Shown in pieces: positions 41,599 to 55,062 of a DNA stretch of 64,000 nucleotides. Positions within the stretch are counted from its first letter, which is position 1. The number at the start of each line of letters is the position of its first letter. The position numbers and the translations under genes were made by a program. The notes beneath the pieces were generated by a model. That model was not told the DNA's origin. It did not search any database and was given only the letters and a program-made list of their open reading frames with translations. The DNA comes from Cavia porcellus (Eukaryota > Chordata > Mammalia > Rodentia > Caviidae), in assembly GCF_034190915.1 (NCBI RefSeq), contig NW_026947686.1, positions 1 through 64,000 on the forward strand, read 5' to 3'.

Positions 41599-44500
41599 AG
41601 AAGTGAGAAAAACATCACGGGGTGGTGCGCATTGTATGGGTGTGTGTTACATTACATTCACTAGTAGGAGTGAGACAAACATCACGGGGTGGTGCGCATT
41701 GTATGCGTGTGTGTTACATTACATTCACTAGTAGGAGTGAGAAAAACATCACGGGGTGGTGCGCATTGCATGGGTGTGTGTTACATCACATTCACCAGTA
41801 GGAGTGAGAAAAACATCACGGGGTGGTGCGCATTGTATGGGTGTGTGTTACATCACATTCACCAGTAGGAGTGAGAAAAACATCACGGGGTGGTGCGCAT
41901 TGTATGGGTGTGTGTTACATCACATTCACCAGTAGCAGTGAGAAAAACATCACGGGGTGGTGCGCATTGTATGGGTGTGTGTTACATTACATTCACCAGT
42001 AGGAGTGAGAAAAACATCACGGGGTGGTGCGCATTGTATGGGTGTGTGTTACATTACATTAACTAGTAGGAGTGAGAAAAACATCACGGGGTGGTGCGCA
42101 TTGTATGGGTGTGTGTTACATTACATTCACTAGTAGGAGTGAGACAAACATCACGGGGTGGTGCGCATTGTATGCGTGTGTGTTACATTACATTCACTAG
42201 TAGGAGTGAGAAAAACATCACGGGGTGGTGCGCATTGTATGGGTGTGTGTTACATTACATTCACTAGTAGGAGTGAGAAAAACATCACGGGGTCGTGCCC
42301 ATTGTATGGGTGTGTGTTACATTACATTCACTAGTAGGAGTGAGAAAAACATCACGGGGTGGTGCGCATTGTTTGGGTGTGTGTTACATTACATTCACTA
42401 GTAGGAGTGAGAAAAACATCACGGGGTGGTGCGCATTGTATGGGTGTGTGTTACATTACATTCACTAGTAGGAGTGAGAAAAACATCACGGGGTGGTGCG
42501 CATTGTATGGGTGTGTGTTACATTACATTCACTAGTAGGAGTGAGAAAAATATCACGGGGTGGTGCGCATTGTATGGGTGTGTGTTACATTACATTCACT
42601 AGTAGGAGTGAGAAAAACATCACGGGGTGGTGCGCATTGTATGGGTGTGTGTTACATTAGATTCACTAGTAGGAGTGAGAAAAACATCACGGGGTGGTGC
42701 GCATTGTATGGGTGTATGTTACATTACATTCACTAGTAGGAGTGAGAAAAACATCACGGGGTGGTGCGCATTGTATGGGTGTGTGTTACATTACATTCAC
42801 TAGTAGGAGTGAGAAAAATATCACGGGGTGGTGCGCATTGTATGGGTGTGTGTTACATTACATTCACTAGTAGGAGTGAGAAAAACATCACGGGGTGGTG
42901 CGCATTGTATGGGTGTGTGTTACATTAGATTCACTAGTAGGAGTGAGAAAAACATCACGGGGTGGTGCGCATTGTATGGGTGTGTGTTACATTACATTCA
43001 CTAGTAGGAGTGAGAAAAACATCACGGGGTGGTGCGCATTGTATGGGTGTGTGTTACATTACATTCACTAGTAGGAGTGAGAAAAACATCACGGGGTGGT
43101 GCGCATTGTATGGGTGTGTGTTACATTACATTCACTAGTAGGAGTGAGAAAAACATCACGGGGTGGTGCGCATTGTATGGGTGTGTGTTACATTACATTC
43201 ACTAGTAGGAGTGAGAAAAACATCACGGGGTGGTGCGCATTGTATCGGTGTGTGTTACATTAGATTTACTAGTAGGAGTGAGAAAAACATCACGGGGTGG
43301 TGCGCATTGTATGGGTGTGTGTTACATTAGATTCACTAGTAGGAGTGAGAAAAACATCACGGGGTGGTGCGCATTGTATGGGTGTGTGTTACATTACATT
43401 CACTAGTAGGAGTGAGAAAAACATCACGGGGTGGTGGGCATTGTATGGGTGTGTGTTACATTAGATTCACTAGTAGGAGTGAGAAAAACATCACGGGGTG
43501 GTGCGCATTGTATGGGTGTGTGTTACATTACATTCACTAGTAGGAGTGAGAAAAACATCACGGGGTGGTGCGCATTGTATGGGTGTGTGTTACATTACAT
43601 TCACTAGTAGGAGTGAGAAAAACATCACCGGTTGGTGCGCATTGTATGGGTGTGTGTTACATTACATTCACTAGTAGGAGTGAGTAAAATATCACGGGGT
43701 GGTGCGCATTGTATGGGTGTGTGTTACATGAGATTCACTAGTAGGAGTGAGAAAAACATCACGGGGTGATGCGCATTGTATGGGTGTGTGTTACATTAGA
43801 TTCACTATTAGGAGTGAGAAAAACATCACGGCGTGATGCGCATTGTATGGGTGTGTGTTACATTAGATTCACTAGTAGGAGTGAGAAAAACATCACGGGG
43901 TGGTGCGCATTGTATGGGTGTGTGTTTCATTAGATTCGCTAGTAGGAGTGAGAAAAACATCACGGGGTGGTGCGCATTGTATGGGTGTGTGTTACATTAG
44001 ATTCACTAGTAGGAGTGAAAAAACATCACGGGTTGGTGCGCATTGTATGGGTGTGTGTTACATTACATTCACTAGTAGGAGTGAGAAAAACATCACGGGG
44101 TGGTGCGCATTGTATGGGTGTGTGTTACATTACATTCACTAGTAGGAGTGAGAAAAACGTCACGGGGTGGTGCGCATTGTATGGGTGTGTGTTACATTAC
44201 ATTCACTAGTAGGAGTGAGAAAAACGTCACGGTGTGGTGCGCATTGTATGGGTGTGTGTTACATTAGATTCACTAGTAGGAGTGAAAAAACATCACGTGG
44301 TGGTGCGCATTGTATGGGTGTGTGTTACATTACATTCACTAGTAGGAGTGAGAAAAACATCACGGGGTGGTGCGCATTGTATGGGTGTGTGTTACATTAG
44401 ATTCGCTAGTAGGAGTGAGAAAAACATCACGGGGTGGTGCGCATTGTATGGGTGTGTGTTACATTACATTCACTAGTAGGAGTGAGAAAAACATCACGGG

Positions 44501-45951
44501 GTGGTGCGCATTGTATGGGTGTGTGTTACATTAGATTCACTAGTAGGAGTGAGAAAAACATCACGGGGTGGTGCGCATTGTATGGGTGTGTGTTACATTA
44601 CATTCACTAGTAGGAGTGAGAAAAACATCACGGGGTGGTGCGCATTGTATGGGTGTGTGTTACATTACATTCACTAGTAGCAGTGAGAAAAACATCACCG
44701 GTTGGTGCGCATTGTATGGGTGTGTGTTACATTACATTCACTAGTAGGAGTGAGTAAAATATCACGGGGTGGTGCGCATTGTATGGGTGTGTGTTACATT
44801 ACATTCACTATTAGGAGTGAGAAAAACATCACGGGGTGGTGCGCATTGTATGGGTGTGTGTTACATTACATTCACGAGTAGGAGTGAGAAAAACATCACG
44901 GGGTGGTGCGCATTGTATGGGTGTGTGTTACATTACATTCACTAATAGGAGTGAGAAAAACATCACGGGGTGGTGCGCATTGTACGGGTGTGTGTTACAT
45001 TACATTCACTAGTAGCAGTTAGAAAGACATCACGGGGTGGTGCGCATTGTATGGGTGTGTGTTACATTACATTCACTAGTAGGAGTTAGAAAAACATCAC
45101 GGGGTGGTGCGCATTGTATGGGTGTGTGTTACATGAGATTCACTAGTAGGAGTGAGAAAAACATCACTGGGTGGTGCGCATTGTATGGGTGTGTGTTACA
45201 TTACATTCACTAGTAGGAGTGAGAAAAACATCACGGGGTGGTGCGCATTGTATGGGTGTGTGTTACATTACATTCACTAGTAGGAGTGATAAAAACATCA
45301 CGGGTTGGTGCGCATTGTATGGGTGTGTGTTACATTACATTCACTAGTAGGAGTGAGTAAAACATCACGGGGTGGTGCGCATTGTACGGGTGTGTGTTAC
45401 ATTACATTCACTAGTAGGAGTGAGAAAAACATCACTGGGTGGTGCGCATTGTATGGGTGTGTGTTACATGAGATTCACTAGTAGGAGTGAGAAAAACATC
45501 ACGGGGTGATGCGCATTGTATGGGTGTGTGTTACATTAGATTCACTAGTAGGAGTGAGAAAAACATCACGGGGTGATGCGCATTGTATGGGTGTGTGTTA
45601 CATTACATTCACCAGTAGGAGTGAGAAAAACATCACGGGGTGGTGCGCATTGTATGGGTGTGTGTTACATTACATTCACCAGTAGGAGTGAGAAAAACAT
45701 CACGGGGTGGTGCGCATTGTATGGGTGTGTGTTACATCACATTCACCAGTAGGAGTGAGAAAAACATCACGGGGTGGTGCGCATTGTATGGGTGTGTGTT
45801 ACATCACATTCACCAGTAGCAGTGAGAAAAACATCACGGGGTGGTGCGCATTGTATGGGTGTGTGTTACATTACATTCACCAGTAGGAGTGAGAAAAACA
45901 TCACGGGGTGGTGCGCATTGTATGGGTGTGTGTTACATTACATTCACTAGT
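41599..45951 (+). repeat. 65-monomer block: 2812-bp copy 2 plus extension
   Basis: The part to about 44390 is copy 2 of 38787-41598. It then continues with attcgct, a gcagtgag-ccggttgg pair, cactaatagg, agcagttagaaagac (45014) and the gttag-catgag series (from 45085). The stretch to about 45600 is repeated at offset 4286-4353 bp in the next block. The last part (about 45665-45951, ccag-rich) matches 38500-38786 upstream of the first copy. Confidence 0.8.
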
Positions 45952-46726
45952 AGAAGTGAGAAAAACATCACGGGGTGGTGCGCATTGTATGGGTTTGTGT
46001 TACATTACATTCACTAGTAGGAGTGAGACAAACATCACGGGGTGGTGCGCATTGTATGCGTGTGTGTTACATTACATTCACTAGTAGGAGTGAGAAAAAC
46101 ATCACGGGGTGGTGCGCATTGCATGGGTGTGTGTTACATCACATTCACCAGTAGGAGTGAGAAAAACATCACGGGGTGGTGCGCATTGTATGGGTGTGTG
46201 TTACATCACATTCACCAGTAGGAGTGAGAAAAACATCACGGGGTGGTGCGCATTGTATGGGTGTGTGTTACATCACATTCACCAGTAGCAGTGAGAAAAA
46301 CATCACGGGGTGGTGCGCATTGTATGGGTGTGTGTTACATTACATTCACCAGTAGGAGTGAGAAAAACATCACGGGGTGGTGCGCATTGTATGGGTGTGT
46401 GTTACATTACATTCACTAGTAGGAGTGAGAAAAACATCACGGGGTGGTGCGCATTGTATGGGTGTGTGTTACATTACATTCACTAGTAGGAGTGAGACAA
46501 ACATCACGGGGTGGTGCGCATTGTATGCGTGTGTGTTACATTACATTCACTAGTAGGAGTGAGAAAAACATCACGGGGTGGTGCGCATTGTATGGGTGTG
46601 TGTTACATTACATTCACTAGTAGGAGTGAGAAAAACATCACGGGGTCGTGCCCATTGTATGGGTGTGTGTTACACTACATTCACTAGTAGGAGTGAGAAA
46701 AACATCACGGGGTGGTGCGCATTGTT

Positions 46727-47529
46727 TGGGTGTGTGTTACATTACATTCACTAGTAGGAGTGAGAAAAACATCACGGGGTGGTGCGCATTGTATGGGTGT
46801 GTGTTACATTACATTCACTAGTAGGAGTGAGAAAAACATCACGGGGTGGTGCGCATTGTATGGGTGTGTGTTACATTACATTCACTAGTAGGAGTGAGAA
46901 AAACATCACGGGGTGGTGCGCATTGTATGGGTGTGTGTTACATTACATTCACTAGTAGGAGTGAGAAAAACATCACGGGGTGGTGCGCATTGTATGGGTG
47001 TGTGTTACATTACATTCACTAGTAGGAGTGAGAAAAACATCACGGGGTGGTGCGCATTGTATGGGTGTGTGTTACATTACATTCACTAGTAGGAGTGAGA
47101 AAAACATCACGGGGTGGTGCGCATTGTATGGGTGTGTGTTACATTACATTCACTAGTAGGAGTGAGAAAAACATCACGGGGTGGTGCGCATTGTATGGGT
47201 GTGTGTTACATTACATTCACTAGTAGGAGTGAGAAAAACATCACGGGGTGGTGCGCATTGTATGGGTGTGTGTTACATTACATTCACTAGTAGGAGTGAG
47301 AAAAACATCACGGGGTGGTGCGCATTGTATGGGTGTGTGTTACATTACATTCACTAGTAGGAGTGAGAAAAACATCACGGGGTGGTGCGCATTGTATGGG
47401 TGTGTGTTACATTACATTCACTAGTAGGAGTGAGAAAAACATCACGGGGTGGTGCGCATTGTATGGGTGTGTGTTACATTACATTCACTAGTAGGAGTGA
47501 GAAAAACATCACGGGGTGGTGCGCATTGT
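46727..47529 (+). repeat. Run of about 12 pure-consensus monomers
   Basis: Between the gtttggg variant at 46726 and the tatcgg variant at 47530 there are 12 monomer lengths (804 bp) with no variant that I could see. The corresponding stretch in the preceding block (42373-43244) is 13 monomers and carries at least five variants: aaaatatc twice, ttagattc twice and tgtatgttac once. Local homogenisation or replacement of this interval is the simplest reading. Confidence 0.8.
47018..47084 (+). repeat. Reference consensus monomer (67 bp)
   Basis: This copy carries the majority base at every position and sits in a run of identical monomers. Landmarks by monomer position are ACTAGT 1-6, the box GAAAAACATCACGGGGTGGT 15-34 with its G4 run at 27-30, the palindrome TGCGCA 34-39, GGGTGTGTGTT 46-56 and ACATTACATTC 57-67. 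It holds two CpG sites, one in CACGGGG and one in TGCGCA. A third appears in the frequent variant AAACGTCAC. Confidence 0.95.
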
Positions 47530-49370
47530 ATCGGTGTGTGTTACATTAGATTTACTAGTAGGAGTGAGAAAAACATCACGGGGTGGTGCGCATTGTATGG
47601 GTGTGTGTTACATTACATTCACTAGTAGGAGTGAGAAAAACATCACGGGGTGGTGCGCATTGTATGGGTGTGTGTTACATTACATTCACTAGTAGGAGTG
47701 AGAAAAACATCACGGGGTGGTGGGCATTGTATGGGTGTGTGTTACATTAGATTCACTAGTAGGAGTGAGAAAAACATCACGGGGTGGTGCGCATTGTATG
47801 GGTGTGTGTTACATTACATTCACTAGTAGGAGTGAGAAAAACATCACGGGGTGGTGCGCATTGTATGGGTGTGTGTTACATTACATTCACTAGTAGGAGT
47901 GAGAAAAACATCACCGGTTGGTGCGCATTGTATGGGTGTGTGTTACATTACATTCACTAGTAGGAGTGAGTAAAATATCACGGGGTGGTGCGCATTGTAT
48001 GGGTGTGTGTTACATGAGATTCACTAGTAGGAGTGAGAAAAACATCACGGGGTGATGCGCATTGTATGGGTGTGTGTTACATTAGATTCACTAGTAGGAG
48101 TGAGAAAAACATCACGGGGTGATGCGCATTGTATGGGTGTGTGTTACATTAGATTCACTAGTAGGAGTGAGAAAAACATCACGGGGTGGTGCGCATTGTA
48201 TGGGTGTGTGTTACATTAGATTCGCTAGTAGGAGTGAGAAAAACATCACGGGGTGGTGCGCATTGTATGGGTGTGTGTTACATTAGATTCACTAGTAGGA
48301 GTGAAAAAACATCACGGGTTGGTGCGCATTGTATGGGTGTGTGTTACATTACATTCACTAGTAGGAGTGAGAAAAACATCACGGGGTGGTGCGCATTGTA
48401 TGGGTGTGTGTTACATTACATTCACTAGTAGGAGTGAGAAAAACGTCACGGGGTGGTGCGCATTGTATGGGTGTGTGTTACATTACATTCACTAGTAGGA
48501 GTGAGAAAAACGTCACGGTGTGGTGCGCATTGAATGGGTGTGTGTTACATTAGATTCACTAGTAGGAGTGAAAAAACATCACGGGGTGGTGCGCATTGTA
48601 TGGGTGTGTGTTACATTACATTCACTAGTAGGAGTGAGAAAAACATCACGGGGTGGTGCGCATTGTATGGGTGTGTGTTACATTAGATTCGCTAGTAGGA
48701 GTGAGAAAAACATCACGGGGTGGTGCGCATTGTATGGGTGTGTGTTACATTACATTCACTAGTAGGAGTGAGAAAAACATCACGGGGTGGTGCGCATTGT
48801 ATGGGTGTGTGTTACATTAGATTCACTAGTAGGAGTGAGAAAAACATCACGGGGTGGTGCGCATTGTATGGGTGTGTGTTACATTACATTCACTAGTAGG
48901 AGTGAGAAAAACATCACGGGGTGGTGCGCATTGTATGGGTGTGTGTTACATTACATTCACTAGTAGCAGTGAGAAAAACATCACCGGTTGGTGCGCATTG
49001 TATGGGTGTGTGTTACATTACATTCACTAGTAGGAGTGAGTAAAATATCACGGGGTGGTGCGCATTGTATGGGTGTGTGTTACATTACATTCACTATTAG
49101 GAGTGAGAAAAACATCACGGGGTGGTGCGCATTGTATGGGTGTGTGTTACATTACATTCACGAGTAGGAGTGAGAAAAACATCACGGGGTGGTGCGCATT
49201 GTATGGGTGTGTGTTACATTACATTCACTAATAGGAGTGAGAAAAACATCACGGGGTGGTGCGCATTGTACGGGTGTGTGTTACATTACATTCACTAGTA
49301 GCAGTTAGAAAGACATCACGGGGTGGGGCGCATTGTATGGGTGTGTGTTACATTACATTCACTAGTAGGA

Positions 49371-50502
49371 GTTAGAAAAACATCACGGGGTGGTGCGCAT
49401 TGTATGGGTGTGTGTTACATGAGATTCACTAGTAGGAGTGAGAAAAACATCACTGGGTGGTGCGCATTGTATGGGTGTGTGTTACATTACATTCACTAGT
49501 AGGAGTGAGAAAAACATCACGGGGTGGTGCGCATTGTATGGGTGTGTGTTACATTACATTCACTAGTAGGAGTGATAAAAACATCACGGGTTGGTGCGCA
49601 TTGTATGGGTGTGTGTTACATTACATTCACTAGTAGGAATGAGTAAAACATCACGGGGTGGTGCGCATTGTACGGGTGTGTGTTACATTACATTCACTAG
49701 TAGGAGTGAGAAAAACATCACTGGGTGGTGCGCATTGTATGGGTGTGTGTTACATGAGATTCACTAGTAGGAGTGAGAAAAACATCACGGGGTGATGCGC
49801 ATTGTATGGGTGTGTGTTACATTAGATTCACTAGTAGGAGTGAGAAAAACATCACGGGGTGATGCGCATTGTATGGGTGTGTGTTACATTAGATTCACTA
49901 GTAGGAGTGAGAAAAACATCACGGGGTGGTGCGCATTGTATGGGTGTGTGTTACATTAGATTCGCTAGTAGGAGTGAGAAAAACATCACGGGGTGATGCG
50001 CATTGTATGGGTGTGTGTTACATTAGATTCACTAGTAGGAGTGAAAAAACATCACGGGTTGGTGCGCATTGTATGGGTGTGTGTTTCATTACATTCACTA
50101 GTAGGAGTGAGAAAAACATCACGGGGTGGTGCGCATTGTATGGGTGTGTGTTACATTACATTCACTAGTAGGAGTGAGAAAAACGTCACGGGGTGGTGTG
50201 CATTGTATGGGTGTGCGTTACATTACATTCACTAGTAGGAGTGAGAAAAACGTCACGGGGTGGTGCGCATTGTATGGGTGTGTGTTACATTAGATTCACT
50301 AGTAGGAGTGAAAAAACATCACGGGGTGGTGCGCATTGTATGGGTGTGTGTTACATTACATTCACTAGTAGGAGTGAGAAAAACATCACGGGGTGGTGCG
50401 CATTGTATGGGTGTGTGTTACATTAGATTCGCTAGTAGGAGTGAGAAAAACATCACGGGGTGGTGCGCATTGTATGGGTGTGTGTTACATTACATTCACT
50501 AG
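49371..50502 (+). repeat. Right-type composite cassette, copy 2
   Basis: This has the same ordered variant series as 36850-37972, with 66-bp monomers near 50043 and 50310. It adds gtgtttcattac near 50083, which is shared with 55063-56194 but not with copy 1. It also has a private gaatgag near 49638 and gtgtgcgttac near 50213. Confidence 0.8.
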
Positions 50503-50649
50503 TAGGAGTGAGAAAAACATCACGGGGTGGTGCGCATTGTATGGGTGTGTGTTACATTACATTCACTAGTAGGAGTGAGAAAAACATCACGGGGTGGTGC
50601 GCATTGTATGGGTGTGTGTTACATTAGATTCACTAGTAGGAGTGAGAAA

Positions 50650-52056
50650 AACATCACTGGGTGGTGCCATTGTATGGGTGTGTGTTACATTACATTCACT
50701 AGTAGGAGTGAGAAAAACATCAGGGGTGGTGCGCATTGTATGGGTGTGTGTTACATTACATTCACTAGTAGGAGTGATAAAAACATCACGGGTTGGTGCG
50801 CATTGTATGGGTGTGTGTCACATTACATTCACTAGTAGGAGTGAGTAAAACATCACGGGGTGGTTCGCATTGTATGGGTGTGTGTTACATTAGATTCACT
50901 ATTAGGAGTTAGAAAAACATCACGGGGTGGTGCGCATTGTATGGGTGTGTGTTACATTACATTCACTATTAGGAGTGAGAAAAACATCACGGGGTGGTGC
51001 GCATTGTATGGGTGTGTGTTACATTACATTCACGAGTAGGAGTGAGAAAAACATCACGGGGCGGTGCGCATTGTATGGGTGTGTGTTACATTACATTCAC
51101 TAGTAGGAGTGAGAAAAACTTCACAGGGTGGTGCGCATTGTATGGGTGTGTGTTACATTACATTCACTAGTAGCAGTTAGAAAAACATCATGGGGTGGTG
51201 CGCATTGCATGGGTGTGTGTTACATTACATTCACTAGTAGCAGTGAGAAAAACATCACGGGGTGGTGTGCATTGCATGGGTGTGTGTTACATTAGATTCA
51301 CTAGTAGGAGTGAGAAAAACATCACGGGGTGGTGCGCATTGCATGGGTGTGTGTTACATCACATTCACCAGTAGGAGTGAGAAAAACATCACGGGGTGGT
51401 GCGCATTGTATGGGTGTGTGTTACATCACATTCACCAGTAGGAGTGAGAAAAACATCACGGGGTGGTGCGCATTGTATGGGTGTGTGTTACATCACATTC
51501 ACCAGTAGCAGTGAGAAAAACATCACGGGGTGGTGCGCATTGTATGGGTGTGTGTTACATCACATTCACCAGTAGGAGTGAGAAAAACATCACGGGGTGG
51601 TGCGCATTGTATGGGTGTGTGTTACATTACATTCACTAGTAGGAGTGAGAAAAACATCACGGGGTGGTGCGCATTGTACGGGTGTGTGTTACATTACATT
51701 CACTAGTAGGAGTGAGACAAACATCACGGGGTGGTGCGCATTGTATGCGTGTGTGTTACATTACATTCACTAGTAGGAGTGAGAAAAACATCACGGGGTG
51801 GTGCGCATTGTATGGGTGTGTGTTACATTACATTCACTAGTAGGAGTGAGAAAAACATCACGGGGTCGTGCCCATTGTATGGGTGTGTGTTACATTAGAT
51901 TCACTAGTAGGAGTGAGAAAAACATCACGGGGTGGTGCGCATTGTATGGGTGTGTGTTACATTACATTCACTAGTAGGAGTGAGAAAAACATCACGGGGT
52001 GGTGCGCATTGTATGGGTGTGTGTTACATTACATTCACTAGTAGGAGTGAGAAAAA
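50650..52056 (+). repeat. 21-monomer tandem duplication (1407 bp), copy 1
   Basis: Markers shift by exactly 1407 bp: gtgataaaa 50774/52181, gttcgcattg 50863/52270 and acatcatgggg (near 51188 and 52595). The left monomers have two private one-base losses (ggtgccattg near 50668 and catcaggggtgg near 50722). The block carries the ttagattcactattaggagttag, gcggtgcgc, acttcacagg, agcagttag and catcac-caccag series. Confidence 0.8.
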
Positions 52057-53240
52057 CATCACTGGGTGGTGCCCATTGTAGGGGTGTGTGTTACATTACA
52101 TTCACTAGTAGGAGTGAGAAAAACATCACGGGGTGGTGCGCATTGTATGGGTGTGTGTTACATTACATTCACTAGTAGGAGTGATAAAAACATCACGGGT
52201 TGGTGCGCATTGTATGGGTGTGTGTCACATTACATTCACTAGTAGGAGTGAGTAAAACATCACGGGGTGGTTCGCATTGTAATGGTGTGTGTTACATTAG
52301 ATTCACTATTAGGAGTTAGAAAAACATCACGGGGTGGTGCGCATTGTATGGGTGTGTGTTACATTACATTCACTATTAGGAGTGAGAAAAACATCACGGG
52401 GTGGTGCGCATTGTATGGGTGTGTGTTACATTACATTCACGAGTAGGAGTGAGAAAAACATCACGGGGCGGTGCGCATTGTATGGGTGTGTGTTACATTA
52501 CATTCACTAGTAGGAGTGAGAAAAACTTCACAGGGTGGTGCGCATTGTATGGGTGTGTGTTACATTACATTCACTAGTAGCAGTTAGAAAAACATCATGG
52601 GGTGGTGCGCATTGCATGGGTGTGTGTTACATTACATTCACTAGTAGCAGTGAGAAAAACATCACGGGGTGGTGTGCATTGCATGGGTGTGTGTTACATT
52701 AGATTCACTAGTAGGAGTGAGAAAAACATCACGGGGTGGTGCGCATTGCATGGGTGTGTGTTACATCACATTCACCAGTAGGAGTGAGAAAAACATCACG
52801 GGGTGGTGCGCATTGTATGGGTGTGTGTTACATCACATTCACCAGTAGGTAGTGAGAAAAACATCACGGGGTGGTGCGCATTGTATGGGTGTGTGTTACA
52901 TCACATTCACCAGTAGCAGTGAGAAAAACATCACGGGGTGGTGCGCATTGTATGGGTGTGTGTTACATTACATTCACCAGTAGGAGTGAGAAAAACATCA
53001 CGGGGTGGTGCGCATTGTATGGGTGTGTGTTACATTACATTCACGAGTAGGAGTGAGAAAAACATCACGGGGTGGTGCGCATTGTATGGGTGTGTGTTAC
53101 ATTACATTCACTAGTAGGAGTGAGACAAACATCACGGGGTGGTGCGCATTGTATGCGTGTGTGTTACATTACATTCACTAGTAGGAGTGAGAAAAACATC
53201 ACGGGGTGGTGCGCATTGTATGGGTGTGTGTTACATTACA
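52057..53240 (+). repeat. 21-monomer tandem duplication, copy 2 (partial)
   Basis: This is the second copy of 50650-52056, co-linear to about 53240. A one-base T insertion near 52848 (aggtagtgag) changes the offset to 1408 bp at the agacaaac marker (51715/53123). Private changes include gtaggggtg near 52080 and gtaatggtg near 52280. Confidence 0.75.
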
Positions 53241-53309
53241 TTCACTAGTAGGAGTGATAAAAACATCACGGGTTGGTGCGCATTGTATGGGTGTGTGTTA
53301 CATTACATT

Positions 53310-54180
53310 CACTAGTAGGAGTGAGAAAAACATCACGGGGTGGTGCGCATTGTATGGGTGTGTGTTACATTACATTCACTAGTAGGAGTGAGAAAAACAT
53401 CACGGGGTGGTGCGCATTGTATGGGTGTGTGTTACATTACATTCACTAGTAGGAGTGAGAAAAACATCACGGGGTGGTGCGCATTGTATGGGTGTGTGTT
53501 ACATTACATTCACTAGTAGGAGTGAGAAAAACATCACGGGGTGGTGCGCATTGTATGGGTGTGTGTTACATTAGATTCACTAGTAGGAGTGAGAAAAACA
53601 TCACGGGGTGGTGCGCATTGTATGGGTGTGTGTTACATTACATTCACTAGTAGGAGTGAGAAAAACATCACGGGGTGGTGCGCATTGTATGGGTGTGTGT
53701 TACATTACATTCACTAGTAGGAGTGAGAAAAACATCACCGGTTGGTGCGCATTGTATGGGTGTGTGTTACATTACATTCACTAGTAGGAGTGAGTAAAAT
53801 ATCACGGGGTGGTGCGCATTGTATGGGTGTGTGTTACATTAGATTCACTATTAGGAGTGAGAAAAACATCACGGGGTGGTGCGCATTGTATGGGTGTGTG
53901 TTACATTACATTCACTATTAGGAGTGAGAAAAACATCACGGGGTGGTGCGCATTGTATGGGTGTGTGTTACATTACATTCACGAGTAGGAGTGAGAAAAA
54001 CATCACGGGGTGGTGCGCATTGTATGGGTGTGTGTTACATTACATTCACTAATAGGAGTGAGAAAAACATCACGGGGTGGTGCGCATTGTACGGGTGTGT
54101 GTTACATTACATTCACTAGTAGCAGTTAGAAAGACATCACGGGGTGGTGCGCATTGTATGGGTGTGTGTTACATTACATT
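53310..54180 (+). repeat. 13-monomer tandem duplication (871 bp), copy 1
   Basis: The ccggttgg monomer at 53737 recurs at 54608 and agcagttagaaag at 54121 recurs at 54992; both offsets are 871 bp or 13 monomers. The upstream gtgataaaa markers (53251/54189) are 14 monomers apart, so one plain monomer was gained or lost between copies. Confidence 0.8.
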
Positions 54181-55051
54181 CACTAGTAGGAGTGATAAAA
54201 ACATCACGGGTTGGTACGCATTGTATGGGTGTGTGTTACATTACATTCACTAGTAGGAGTGAGAAAAACATCACGGGGTGGTGCGCATTGTATGGGTGTG
54301 TGTTACATTACATTCACTAGTAGGAGTGAGAAAAACATCACGGGGTGGTGCGCATTGTATGGGTGTGTGTTACATTACATTCACTAGTAGGAGTGAGAAA
54401 AACATCACGGGGTGGTGCGCATTGTATGGGTGTGTGTTACATTAGATTCACTAGTAGGAGTGAGAAAAACATCACGGGGTGGTGCGCATTGTATGGGTGT
54501 GTGTTACATTACATTCACTAGTAGGAGTGAGAAAAACATCACGGGGTGGTGCGCATTGTATGGGTGTGTGTTACATTACATTCACTAGTAGGAGTGAGAA
54601 AAACATCACCGGTTGGTGCGCATTGTATGGGTGTGTGTTACATTACATTCACTAGTAGGAGTGAGTAAAATATCACGGGGTGGTGCGCATTGTATGGGTG
54701 TGTGTTACATTAGATTCACTATTAGGAGTGAGAAAAACATCACGGGGTGGTGCGCATTGTATGGGTGTGTGTTACATTACATTCACTATTAGGAGTGAGA
54801 AAAACATCACGGGGTGGTGCGCATTGTATGGGTGTGTGTTACATTACATTCACGAGTAGGAGTGAGAAAAACATCACGGGGTGGTGCGCATTGTATGGGT
54901 GTGTGTTACATTACATTCACTAATAGGAGTGAGAAAAACATCACGGGATGGTGCGCATTGTACGGGTGTGTGTTACATTACATTCACTAGTAGCAGTTAG
55001 AAAGACATAACGGGGTGGTGCGCATTGTATGGGTGTGTGTTACATTACATT
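54181..55051 (+). repeat. 13-monomer tandem duplication (871 bp), copy 2
   Basis: This is the second copy of 53310-54180. It carries private changes ggtacgc near 54215, cgggatgg near 54945 and acataacgg near 55007. It leads directly into the right-type composite cassette at 55063. Confidence 0.8.
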
Positions 55052-55062
55052 CACTAGTAGGA

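Larger units (their letters stand above)
45952..49886 (+). repeat. 64-monomer block, third related copy
   Basis: The start is marked by tagaagtg at 45952 (41599 in the previous block, 4353 bp). After a one-monomer loss the offset is 4286 bp: tatcgg 43245/47531, cassette 43900/48186, agcagttagaaag 45014/49300 and gttag 45085/49371. Similarity ends near 49886. This copy has private changes (gttacactac near 46671, gtttgtg near 46004, ggtggggcg near 49323) and a consensus-only run described separately. Confidence 0.85.

Noticed and set aside
47063..47073. GT microsatellite
   Set aside because: GTGTGTGTT is at most four dinucleotides long and is a fixed part of every monomer, not a separate expanding microsatellite.
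47018..47084. CENP-B box in the monomer (box region with CGGGG)
   Set aside because: The known core requires TTCG, then an A, spaced before CGGG. The monomer has AAAAACATCACGGG, with neither TTCG nor the spaced A in place.
47018..47084. G-quadruplex motif
   Set aside because: Each monomer has only two runs of three or more G (27-30 and 46-48), so a compact four-run motif is not formed within normal loop lengths.
25089..50000. ATGCGCAT palindrome in gatgcgcat variants as an octamer-like factor site
   Set aside because: It results from one G-to-A change beside the existing TGCGCA palindrome and does not match a known octamer. There is no other evidence of function.
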